Shown piece after piece: positions 34,016 through 44,235 of a stretch of DNA of 64,000 bases. A program made the position numbers and the translations under genes. A model generated the notes under the pieces. It did not search any database and was not told the DNA's origin. It saw only the letters and a list, made by a program, of their open reading frames with translations. This DNA is from Diphasiastrum complanatum (lineage: Eukaryota; Streptophyta; Lycopodiopsida; Lycopodiales; Lycopodiaceae), in assembly GCA_029204225.1 (NCBI GenBank), contig CM055111.1, positions 45,517,255 to 45,581,254 on the forward strand, written 5' to 3'. Numbering within the stretch: position 1 is the first letter of the stretch; each line of letters starts with the position of its first letter.

Positions 34016-34203
34016 AATGGATAAACAATAATCTGCACTTTCTTGGACTACAATATCTGCACTTCCTCTATAGGCATATCCAAACTTTAGTAGCACGTCT
34101 CGATACTTTACCACAGTTGAGCTTGAGTCAATTCCTGGAATAAAAGGCCAATTGATCTGTCGCTCGGCTGGTTTTGTTTTCTCCCAAAGGTCTCTTCCCT
34201 TTT

Positions 34204-37200
34204 CTAGCTTGGTGCCCTTAGGTTCTCCTGAAGCTGCTCATCATTATTCAGCATCATCACGATCCTCCAGGAGGGTTCTGGACGTACGACGTTCACGAGG
34301 CTGTTGAGCTTTGGATATTCTTCTATAGTTACTTTCTTTGCCCGCCTTCGTTCTCCTTTCTTATAGGTATTTTGGTCGTCAAACTCTTTTCGATCGTCGT
34401 ACCATCTTTTGATCTTTTTTATAGATTTCTCGAACAGCTTTCTTGAGGGCCTTGCCAAATAGTCATCCAAGGTTGTGGCACTCTTTGTATCAGAAATCTT
34501 TAATGTTGAAACCTCAGACTTTGATCTAGTGAAGATGTCACTCTTTTCTTCTGGAGGGGATGAAGAAAGTCCCATAGTAGGTTGCACAGTCTCATCAAGT
34601 GGATCTTGATCAGAAAAATTAAAATCAGGTGGTGATGGAGGCGAAAATAGTTTACAAGTGGAGGATAGTGGGTTAGTTATGAGGTTATACTGAGTTGTTG
34701 GTGAAATAAACTATTTTAGAAAATGGTCATCAATTTTAAGAGACGATGTGAGAGAAGTGGATGTGGAGGTGGTTGAACAAGCAAATGGAAGAAATGAAGG
34801 TTGGTAAGATGAAAATGGTTCTGAAAAATAAGAAGGTGAGTGGGGCAACTGAGTGTAAGTGGAGGAGTCCATGGCAGGTTTGTGGAGAGAGCCAGTTGTG
34901 GAACCTTGATATGGCATGCCAGAACCAGCACCTCATTGGTTGATGGATTGGCTTTGCTCAGGAGCTCCAACATCATCATTATGGTCATCTTTTTTCTACA
35001 CTGATACGCCTGCATCGAGTCTACAGGATAGTCCATTTGTCACTTTGACAGGAGAAGTTCCTCTTGGATCTTGTCAATGCTTTCTTTGAGTGCTGACAGC
35101 TTCTTGTTGCTTTCGTCTTCTGAAATTTGATGGTTCATCTTCAGGGCTTCGTGTTTATGGATTAAGGAGATATACTTTTCCATTTTTATTGCTGCTCTTG
35201 ACGACGGAACTTGAACTTTTATATCTTTTGGCATGATTGGTTGCTTGACTGTTGTCATCACGTAAGTTAGTCTCTTATTTTTCTGAATTATAAGATCTAA
35301 GGAACTGGTCTTGCACCTCTTGGAGAGACTGGAGCTGATTTGTAAACTGGTTTTGCTCTTCCAATCTCTTGGCCCTTTCACTCTACAACTTTTTCATAAC
35401 TGTCAGCAACTCTGCGTCTCTTAACTGCAGGTCCTGATTTGCCGTTCTGAGCTCGTTTGTCTATTGTGCTAGCTGGTCTACCATCCAATGAAGGTGGTAA
35501 GAGGTCTCAACAAGCCACTTCAAGGGCTCCTTGGCTCTTTCAGGCAAGCTGTCATAGGCTGGAAAGACAGAGAACTCAGTAGGAAAAGAAAACTGAGAAA
35601 CTGTGGAACGAGACAGTAATGGAATGGTTAGTTGAGTATTTTAAACAATATTAACGGAGGTGGTAGGAATGGTAGCAACAGGGGTAAGAGAGACGGTGAT
35701 GAGTGTGGTATCAATAATGGTGGTGGTATTGGTGGAAGTTAGTGATGTGACTGGTGCAACTGCCTCTAAAACTGTCTCCACCTCCTCTTCTACAAGATTG
35801 CCTTCATCAAAGTATTCAAGAGCATCTACGTCGATGAAGCAGTCTTTAGAGCAGAGGGGCCTTCAATTTTCTCTTTGGCCATTGGGCTTTCTTGGATTTC
35901 CACTATTACTTGAGCTGCTTGAACTTGATCTTCTACCCTTGTTTCTTGATCAGGTCCAACTTCTCTTTTCTCTTTTGCAGTGTCTTTGTGAATGGGATCA
36001 ACTGCAATTGTATCTTCTGCTCATGTAGTTGCAGGCAACTCCCTTTCTCCCTTCCTTAAAACTGATGCTTGTGGGTGGATGGCAACCAGAAAAGCTATAG
36101 TCGGCTGGACACAAGGGGGTGATATAAGAACTAGAGGTGGTTCTGATGGGGACTGAGATCTGGAATGTCGAACATGTGATTGCACTGATAGCTAGGTGTC
36201 CATGATCTGGAGCTGAGGTGAGGAGGCAGCAGGTGAGATTCGTCGTCGTCTGGGACGTCTCGGCCTGAGGCTGCCTTCTTCTTCATCTTCATTGTCTTCA
36301 CTGATAGATGGAACATCTTTGTACCCAGTCATGTTCTTCTTCTGTTTTCTCAGAGTCAGCTGATTTGTCATAGATGGCGGTGGGTTATCGGACTCCGTGT
36401 CGAATTCATGAGCCGATTTGCGGTCCTCTTCATCCTCTGCTTCTTCGGTGGTGTAGTATTAGCAAGTTGAGAGAATGGTAATGAAGACCGGTTGTGTTCC
36501 TTCTTTATGCGACGTTCATGAGCTGCAGCAGCTTGTTGGGAAGATGTGGCTGAAGCTGTGGATGGGGTATAGCCTTGGCTAGCATCAGCATCTCTTGGAA
36601 GCAATGCAAGCCTCATGTCGATAGAGGATTGACTGTGAGCGAGATCAAAAAAGATGTAGCCCAATGAGATAACTGGGTCTCTCTTTTGTAAAGCATTGAT
36701 CAACTGTGTGGAGATGAATATGGCCCAATCATATAGGTTGTGGTGGGCTGCATAGGATTCTCCAAGCATGGCAAAAATCTGGAGGGAAATCCGCAACAGA
36801 TGCGTGTAAATGTGTACCTGGTGAGGTAGGCATAGGTAGCTCCTAATTCCTTGGATTTGATGGCTTCAAACATGATGCCATCCTTGTTCTTCCACTTGTC
36901 AACGGAGGTGTCAAGGAACTTGGCATGGGATTGCTGCATCATGTTGGTTAGGGTTTCTCTTTATGACCACTTGGGAAGCCGAAGGTAGTAAGATTGCTAA
37001 TAGCCAAGTAGACATAGAGTTGAAGATTGGGAATATCAATGCGGAACATCAGTTGTTTGGCTACAAAATTTTCATAGGCCTAGTACATCATGTAGAGGCT
37101 CTGATGTCCATTCCACTTAGGAATTTTGAACTCGAACAACTGCAAGAGCATCTCTGCTTGTGTGTACTACTGGAGCATGGCACTATGTTCACATAGAACT

Positions 37201-37260
37201 AATTTCAATGTCGGAGGCATCTCTGGTACCTTTGCACTATGATCAGAATCTAATTCTACC
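34204..37260 (-). pseudogene. Extra ORF of a gypsy element (after integrase), degraded
   Basis: A series of minus-strand frames reads in one direction. The N-terminal part at 36,943-37,260 has YTQAEMLLQLFEFKIPKWNG, FRIDIPNLQLYVYLAISN. Next is 36,368-36,796 with RISLQIFAMLGESYAAHHNL and DPVISLGYIFFDLAHSQSS. Then come a Ser/Pro-rich stretch, a coiled-coil-like segment (35,040-35,381; KKLSALKESIDKIQEELLLS) and a basic C-terminus (34,204-34,587; SIKKIKRWYDDRKEFDDQNT). It lies downstream of a minus-strand integrase end (37,770-38,140). Plant Tat-type gypsy elements are known to carry such extra ORFs; the assignment is by position and general character, not by a diagnostic motif. Confidence 0.5.
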
Positions 37261-37769
37261 ATTTTTTTAGAGTGTCTGTCGTGGTGGAAAATGCAAATGG
37301 ATCGAAAAAACAAGCAGACTCCAAAAAATATACAAACTTGAAAAGCAAGCAGACTCGAAAAAATTTATTGAGGTGGATAGATGGTGGCAGATGCAATAAA
37401 AAAGAGAAGAGGAGAGCGTCGGATGGAATAAAAAAAAACTGAGCGAATGCAGTTGGGCGATGTTATTGTCTACAGAGGGTAGTTGGATGCAAAAACACAG
37501 AATAGCGGCTGGAGATGGCCGATGGAAAGATGGCAGATTTAGATGGCAGATACACTGGCGGATACAGAAGGCAGCTGGAGTCTCTTGGCAAGTGAATTAG
37601 ATGATGCATGCATGTGAAGGAGCGATGGAGAGAGCAGTCAACTTGGATTTAAAAATGGCTAAATCGAAACAGGAATCATAAAAAATGCCAGAGATTTGAA
37701 AAGCTGACATGACCTCTTGTGAGAATAAGAAATAAAGAGACAACCAACATATTGATAGGGAAATTTAGG

Positions 37770-38140
37770 GCAGACGACAAAATTGAAAATTCTACTGGCA
37801 TAACAGCCTCTTGGCCATATACCAGTTCAAATGGTGTTTTCCAATCCGTGGCTCACTTTGGCGTTGTGTGATATGCCCAGATAGCAGAGAATAACTTCGT
37901 TTCCCAATCTGATGACTGGTTTCTACTATCTTGGTTAAGATTTTACAAATCATTTAATTCGTAGACTCATCTAGTCCATTGCATCTAGGATAGTACATGG
38001 TACTCTTTTAGTGGATAACAAAGTAATGAGTCAGTAAACTATTGATTACTTCATTAAGGAAGTGAGAACCTCGATCACTGACAAGCTATATGAGACAACC
38101 AAATCTAGTGATTATGTTTTCATAGAGGATCCTCTACAGA
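37770..38140 (-). pseudogene. gypsy integrase C-terminal core remnant
   Basis: Reading through stops on the minus strand gives DRGSHFLNEVINSLLTHYF, a short degraded stretch, and LVYGQEAVMPVEFSILSS. These match SDRRSHFINETIKVLLEEFF and MVYGQDAVMPVEFLVPSL of family G. The protease (38,410-39,210) lies directly upstream, so RT and RNase H are deleted. Confidence 0.75.
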
Positions 38141-38409
38141 TTTACTTATAGATGATGAAGCCTGACTAGGATTTTTTTGATTTTGAATCAAAGGTTTGAT
38201 TGGATATTTAATCTTTTTACGCATTTGGAATTACTTATCAGTGAATCGTACGTCAACCTTTGATCTTTTTTTTAGCATGTGGGATATTTGTGGATTTGTA
38301 GTGGTAGGCATGCATGGATGTTTTGGTGGTGTTTCTCGGCTAAGTCTTCATCAATGGTGTTCAAAACTTCATCATTGTGTACATCCCATTGATAGACTTT
38401 TAGTTTGGG

Positions 38410-39210
38410 TCAGTATATACGAGTGTTGACTGGTTGTGGATGTTGCACACAAGCCAATGGTGATGGAAGTTTAATCTCTTTCGGTATACGACGCTTTTCT
38501 AAACGCTCGAGATCCAGCAAGTGTATTAGTTGGTCGTCAGATAACTCATGTTCTCCCACAGTAAGAATGCGATCCTCATTGGTGGATATGTCCGTAACAA
38601 AGGCATCTTCAGACATCCACTCAATAGGGAGTGCATCTATCATGTACAAGGGCAAGATGAGAGTGTTGATGTCTATGGAGTGTATAGTGATTTCAATTGG
38701 ATCGTCTTCTTGAACTTCTTGCACACAAAGAGTGGCATTGACACAATCAATGGTCGCTAAGACATGTCCCCAATTGATGATATCGATACTCTGCACGTAA
38801 TGACCCTTTACGGTGGAATCGATACTATCGAGGTCATCATAGGTAGTTGAAGACCAATTATCTTCAATGTGTGCAGGCTTTATCTTTCTGGTGGCATCGA
38901 CAAAACGATTTTGTTTTTCTTCCAATCTTGAATCACTCCGGTCATTTCTAACCAAGGTGTTCCAAGAAGGAATTGATAGGTGTGCGATTCATCAGGTAGA
39001 TCTAGGACTACACACTCTATAGTGAAAATCAAACCGACAATTTTGATCGATAAATTGCTTATGTGCCATACGCAACTTGTACTTAGGCTTTTCCAATGTG
39101 GATATTTCCCATGCCTTTGCTAAAGACAGGACGATAATATTCACGCCAGCTTGTATGGATGGATAAAATTTGTAGTGCACTGATAAAGTGATGATGTTAC
39201 CTAGCAACAC
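38410..39210 (-). pseudogene. gypsy aspartic protease region
   Basis: The minus strand reads SLAKAWEISTLEKPKYKLRM, DQNCRFDFHYRV, then (about 38,930-38,990) QFLLGTPWLEMTGVIQDWKK, the Leu-Leu-Gly...Pro-Trp-Leu end of a retropepsin fold, followed by NKIVLSMPPER and a stop. A second frame (38,410-38,955) continues into an acidic segment (IDSTVKGHYVQSIDIINWGH, EDRILTVGEHELSDDQLIHL), perhaps the protease-RT linker. The catalytic Asp motif is not clear. Confidence 0.65.
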
Positions 39211-39239
39211 CTATATGAAGTAAGCTCATGTCAACATTA

Positions 39240-39667
39240 TGAACCACTTCAGTGTTTTCCTGTCATCTCAACTCATCTGGTACATTAGGCTGCTGGGAGA
39301 TCTGGAATATTGCATCCCACAAGGGTTTGGAAAACTTCACGGCCATGTAGAAGGGCATGGTGATTTGAGCTTGTAGGAGATCGGAAAGAACCTCTATTCC
39401 TCATGGTGGTTGCCCCTGTGTAGGTAACTGGGCAAATGGCGGAGTAGAAGTCCTAGTTTCAGCTCTACCAAACTCATCTCGGAACTCATGGTATTTGAAG
39501 AAACGAGATGTTTCTAGTGCCAAATCCATGCTAGCTCTATACACAGATTTTGACAGAAAAGTCACAAGAAATAAAATTGTTTCGCGACAACAAATCTTTC
39601 TTGCTCCACGAACAGCCAAGAAGATCAGCCAAGTACCAAGGGGTACAAATATTTGATAAAATATCAT
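39240..39667 (-). pseudogene. gag C-terminal or pre-protease segment
   Basis: The minus strand reads HEFRDEFGRAETRTSTPPFA at the end of an 88-residue frame, then after a stop VLSDLLQAQITMPFYMAVKF and PLWDAIFQISQQPNV. This fits the segment that precedes the protease in gypsy elements, but no diagnostic motif is present. Confidence 0.45.
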
Positions 39668-39679
39668 GACATCAACAGA

Positions 39680-40690
39680 AGTATTCTAGATCGTGGCTAA
39701 TCTGCCACTCTTGTAATTCGCGATTAGTTGTAGATGTATAATCTTTCTAATCTGTAAGTTATACGATGCGACACAAAAAAGTTCACGAACTATATACTTT
39801 CTGTTTGATGCATAATGCAAAAAGCTAATAAGCAAGACAAGAAGTCAGAAGACGAAAATACATGTCCGCCTGCGTGTGAGACAATTTTGTAGAGGATCTG
39901 TAGATCTAGAAGTCCGCTAGTAAGAAAGACACGATTCGTGAGAGAACTGTATTTCTCTCACGCCAACGCACTGCGTGGATCTGTCATGCAGTGCTTGAAG
40001 AATCAGAAAATCAATAGGAGATATTGTAGTTGTTGTGCACATTATTATTCTAAATGATTGTATGATCTCGAATGTATTTTTGTCTATTACAATTCGTGTG
40101 CCGCACTTTGGTTAGATCTTGTTGAATGCTATATCAATCTGTTAATGTAGATCAGCAGTGTCTGACTACTCTCTGAAGGATTGTAGGAATGATATAGCCG
40201 GTAGTGACTAGCGATAATATCTGAATTTATGACGAACTGATCTTGTTCGTGAATCCTTTCGCTTCGTGTTTCGCCTCGCTTCGCTTTGCTTCGCTTCACG
40301 ATCACTTGGACATAAGGGTAAATCCATTTCAGAGCTCACCCAAGTTTCGTTTCGTTTCGTTTCATTTCATTAAGTTTCGTTTCGTTTAGTCTTGTCTCGT
40401 CTCGTCTTGTTACAGAGGCTGATTGACCTCTTCACGAATGCTTGTGCTTCGTTTCGTTTCGTGTCGTTTCGCGATCTCTATGCTTTCATGAATCAATATC
40501 AGAGCTCGTTTAAGCTTCACTTCGCTTCATTTCGTTTCGTTTCGTTTTGTTACGTGTTGTGTTTCAAAGCTTGATTGATCCAACATGAATTATTCTCAAG
40601 CAAAAATAATTCGAGTCCCGCGAATCGTTCGAGATTTAATTTTATCAGTTTGTCACCAGAGTTCTAACTAGAATTTGCATTTTCTGAGTG
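39680..40690. repeat. Insertion of about 1 kb with TTCGT-type tandem repeats
   Basis: This block separates the gag knuckle (40,700-41,100) from the pre-protease segment, so it appears inserted. Its left part (about 39,990-40,240) is the dispersed repeat also seen at 17,300-17,695. Its right part (40,240-40,565) is made of TTCGT/TTCGC pentamers inside two imperfect copies of a unit of about 180 bp (TCAGAGCTCACCCAAG...TTTCGTTTCG against TCAGAGCTCGTTTAAG...TTCGTTTCG). It is probably an LTR or other transposon remnant. Confidence 0.5.
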
Positions 40691-40699
40691 CGTTTTTCG

Positions 40700-41100
40700 C
40701 ATCAGTATTGTCTTTGAGCTTCTATAGGGTCAGAGTAAGATTGTGAGATCATGGAAGTATGAGCAGAAGGGTGTGGTTGTGCTAGGTCCTTGTTCTCATC
40801 TAAGGTCCGATATTGCGCGCGTGCTCTTCAGATACCCTACGTGTTGGAACAATCTTTGGTTTGGTTAGGGCAATCTTTATAGCAATGTCTTCTGATACCA
40901 TCAACACATTCAGCTACAAAGTCATAACGAAGTCGACATTCACTTTGAAAATGAGTGGTTTCTCCACAGACAAAACATCTCTTTTGAAGTGCTGAAGGGA
41001 AAATGGCATAACCATTTTGATCAACTTTAGTAGGTTGTTACTCTGGATAATATTGCTCGTTAGGATAGGAGGTAGATCTGTCATCATGTAGAGTCATAGG
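40700..41100 (-). pseudogene. Gag zinc-knuckle segment (same family as 59,565-59,816)
   Basis: Not part of a long ORF, but on the minus strand the frame through about 41,050-40,860 reads QNGYAIFPSALQKRCFVCG, then ETTHFQSECRLRYDFVAEC and RRHCYKDCPNQ. This is a CX2CX4HX4C knuckle followed by a second Cys cluster. It aligns over about 50 residues with the plus-strand copy at 59,600-59,770 (RCFICGETSHFMVDCPVKT, ECPDYVRNYSFKDCPKQ). A stop after QYYPE breaks it. Confidence 0.8.
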
Positions 41101-41539
41101 CTAGGGTGTCATAGGAGGTATTCTGCATGACATTGGCTACACAATGTAGTTACTCTATAACACGTCGGCCTTTGAATTGATCGTGAAGAAAAATGGGCAA
41201 GAAAACCCGATAGTACATATTGATAGTTTGAGACGTCAACTTTGTCGTTAGGTTCAAATAGTGAACAATTGATAGTTCGACTGTCCCCGAATTGTCGAGT
41301 CGAGTGACTGTCAACTATCGAAGGATGGTTCGATTTGTTTGAAAGGAGCCTATGCGATCCACAATGAGAGAGGCCCACAAGGGAGAATTCATCATTTAAA
41401 AAGACAAAAAGATTTTATAAAATTAAGAAGAATTACTTTCTCAAGGGGAGCTTAGCTCATCCACATGAGATTTCTCAACTATAAATTAGAATGCTAAAAA
41501 AAACTCACTTGTATGCTCAAACTTATCTAGAAGCACTTT

Positions 41540-41765
41540 AGCTTTCAAAAATTGTCACAATAGCTTATTGGTATTGTGGCAAAGCTAAACATTCACCTAA
41601 AAAGGACACATAGATAGCATTGTGAGAAATATTAGAATGCAAAGTTAGTTTAGCTTTCAACAAATCATCACAATACCTTATCGGTACTGTGGCAAAGCTA
41701 AACATTCACCTAAAAAGGACACAAGAGATAGCATTTTGTGAGAATTATTAGAGAGAGCAAAGTCA
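41540..41765. repeat. Tandem duplication of about 113 bp with internal hairpin
   Basis: Two copies of TTAGCTTTCAA...GGCAAAGCTAAACATTCACC followed by TAAAAAGGACACA and GATAGCATT lie at about 41,540-41,650 and 41,651-41,765. Each contains an inverted pair: CACAATAGCTTATTGGTATTGTGG in the first unit folds CACAATA with TATTGTG, and TTTAGCTTT pairs with AAAGCTAAA outside it. Confidence 0.7.
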
Positions 41766-41769
41766 AGTT

Positions 41770-43849
41770 AAAAACTCAAATAATCTTGAACTTATTAATA
41801 AAGGAAAAATGTAAATTTGTTCTAAGCTAACCAGTTGATGTCACAAATGCAGATTTGTAGCAAGTGGCCCACCTCATCTTTAGGCAGCACCCGTCTTATC
41901 ACTGTCCCCAGGTAATGCCCTTTTTTTTTGCTCATGTGTCGCTCTGTCTAGGACCCACAGTGCTAGCGCATTGAGTCCGGGTACCAGTACCAGCCAATAC
42001 AGCAAACAAGTGCTGTTTTATGGTTTGTTGGATCCTGACTTAGACAACAACGCGAAATATGCACATCATCCAGATTTCATCCTACAGCTTCAACTAGTGC
42101 TTACTTGCTGGCCCCAAAATAATCAGATTCAGCTTTCCAGAGACCAGTCTCCATCATCTACTGCTTTGCAAATTCATGTCAGGAGAACCCATAAAGTATA
42201 ATTTCTCCATTAAATCTTTACTTCATTCCTTTCTTACTAGGTAAGTCGTGCCATTCGTGTTCAGTGTTGTTGTTGAAATGGTTGCACGACTAGTACTCAG
42301 AAATTCGAATCAAATCCTGCTTCGTTCTGTTCTGTATTCATTCTGGCAGGTAGATGCGGTGACTAGAATCCATCTGCGTTCCCCCTCTTACAAGCTCGGG
42401 GGAATGTGAAGAGCACACATTGAAATTCAAAATGAATTCTTTCATAACATTCAGCTTGTTATACTACTACAAATTTTACCTTTCTAATGAAATGAGTAAA
42501 AAGTTTTCAAACCTTGTTAACATAAATTAGTAATAATTTACAATGTGAGGTTCTGCAACTTTAACTTTTGAATAAAGTTTAACCTGGAAATTCAGCTTTT
42601 TCAATTCAAGGGTATACTGCAAATCTGGCCTTCATATGGCATGTTGTAACTTTTGTGCTTTTGTTTTGAAAAGCCCAAGGAAGTGCAAATTCCACCTCTA
42701 TCTTGCTCTCCAAGCAAGGTGCTGGCAGCAGGTACAAAAGAACAAAAGCGGTGCATACACAATCATAGGACTATATGTGAAGTAGGTCATTACTTTTAAG
42801 CTCCCTTTCTTATGCCCTCAACCCGCACCGGTGTTTATGTATCATGGAAGCTTCCAGTAAGGACTCCCATAAATGAGCTTAAATTTTTTTGGGACTCCGG
42901 ATAGCACAGAATCTCATGTGCCCAACAAATTCTATTGCATAATGCGCTATATCACTTATGCTTAGGTATTTATATTTATGAAATTCAGATTATATAATTG
43001 AATAGGCATATGTACTTTTGCAGTGAAATTTTGCCGTGTGTTAGGGCACTCGAAGTTTTTGCCCATGTGGGAACACACATGCTCAGCAAGAGACTAAAAA
43101 ATGGGCAGAACCTGCCAGATATATAAATCATTATAAAATTGGAATCTATAATTTCTCTCCAAAGCAACTCCATGAAAATCCTTGAATGGTGGTTACTTCC
43201 AAAACGTGGATAGCTATTTTCCTTTGCAGAAAACTTCATGTTTACTAGATGATAATAGATCTTTAAGTTCTAAAATGGATCCATTAAGTTGATTATGATA
43301 ATTTTATGAAATCTTGTGAAGTTGTATCTCATGAGAGCCCATTAATATTAGTATTTGGTCAATTACAAAGGCCATGTCATAGAAGTATAACTCAATTCAA
43401 GCTCAAACTTTTGGATGGGATGGGAAAAAGAAACAATCTTTGCTGAAGGCCTTTCAAAGATTAAAATAACTCAAAAGTGATAGGTAGATATTATCTAATA
43501 AAGGTAGTTGGATCTATTTATCATTTTGTCACCACATTAAGATGAAAAATAATCAACAAAATTTATTAGTTGGAAATACAAACTGGCAAGAATTTTGAGT
43601 TGAAGGTTGATTAGCAACATTTCAAAAAAACTAGGGAATGTGGCAAGCCACTTGGCCCTGCCTTAAGTTGGTATTTTATTTTATTTTACATGTGTTAGAT
43701 GTAAATGTGACACAAAAAAAAATTGTCTATTTTTATTAACAAAAGATGGGAAAACTCATCATAGTACAAAAAATTGCATGTGGGAAGTGTGAATGTTAGA
43801 AGGTGGTTTAAAAGTTATTGTTTGATGCAAGTCACCAGGTAGGGCAGTT
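41770..43849. other. Intergenic stretch, nothing supported
   Basis: AT-rich sequence without a recognisable gene. Short ORFs on both strands lack motifs and are not supported. No LTR edges or tRNA-like structure was recognised. Confidence 0.5.
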
Positions 43850-44235
43850 GCAAGTTGTCCTAGTTCTTTCGAGGAATGCGATGACAGTAATGCTACTCTT
43901 TATGTTGAGTTTCATGAGAAGCAACAATACTTCCATCAATAGAAACCCGATGAAGGAGGCTTACGTGATATTTGGGTCATTGTATAGGTAATAATAAATT
44001 GGTGAGTAGTCACTCCAATAACAATGCGTGACTCCATAAAAAAATTTCGAGTTGTGTACATGTGCATTTGTCCATATATGATCTAACTGGCTTCCATACA
44101 ATGTTGTTGTTGTGATAGTTTGTCGAAAAACATGTTTTTGCATGAATGTCGTAAGATGGTTGGCATGATTGTTGCAAGCAAGCATATTGATATTCGAGTC
44201 TCCAAGAGAGTTAGTTTCACAATTTAATAAGTACT
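43850..44235 (-). pseudogene. Endonuclease/exonuclease/phosphatase-type fragment
   Basis: The minus strand from about 44,230 reads ETNSLGDSNINMLACNNHAN, then HLTTFMQKHVFRQTITTTTL, YGSQLDHIWTNAHVHNSKFF and YWSDYSPIYYYL. Spacing and residues match the end of the EEP fold used by transposon-borne endonucleases: GDFNI (here GDSNI), GSxLDHIWTN, and a final SDH-type catalytic His site, which here is SDY. Loss of Phe in GDFN and of the catalytic His suggests an inactive remnant. Non-LTR retrotransposons and endonuclease-bearing Helitrons are possible sources; no RT or helicase was found beside it. Confidence 0.6.

Noticed and set aside
41109-41378. 89-residue minus-strand ORF upstream of the gag knuckle
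   Set aside because: No recognised motif, and it does not match the Gag segment preceding the knuckle at 59 kb.
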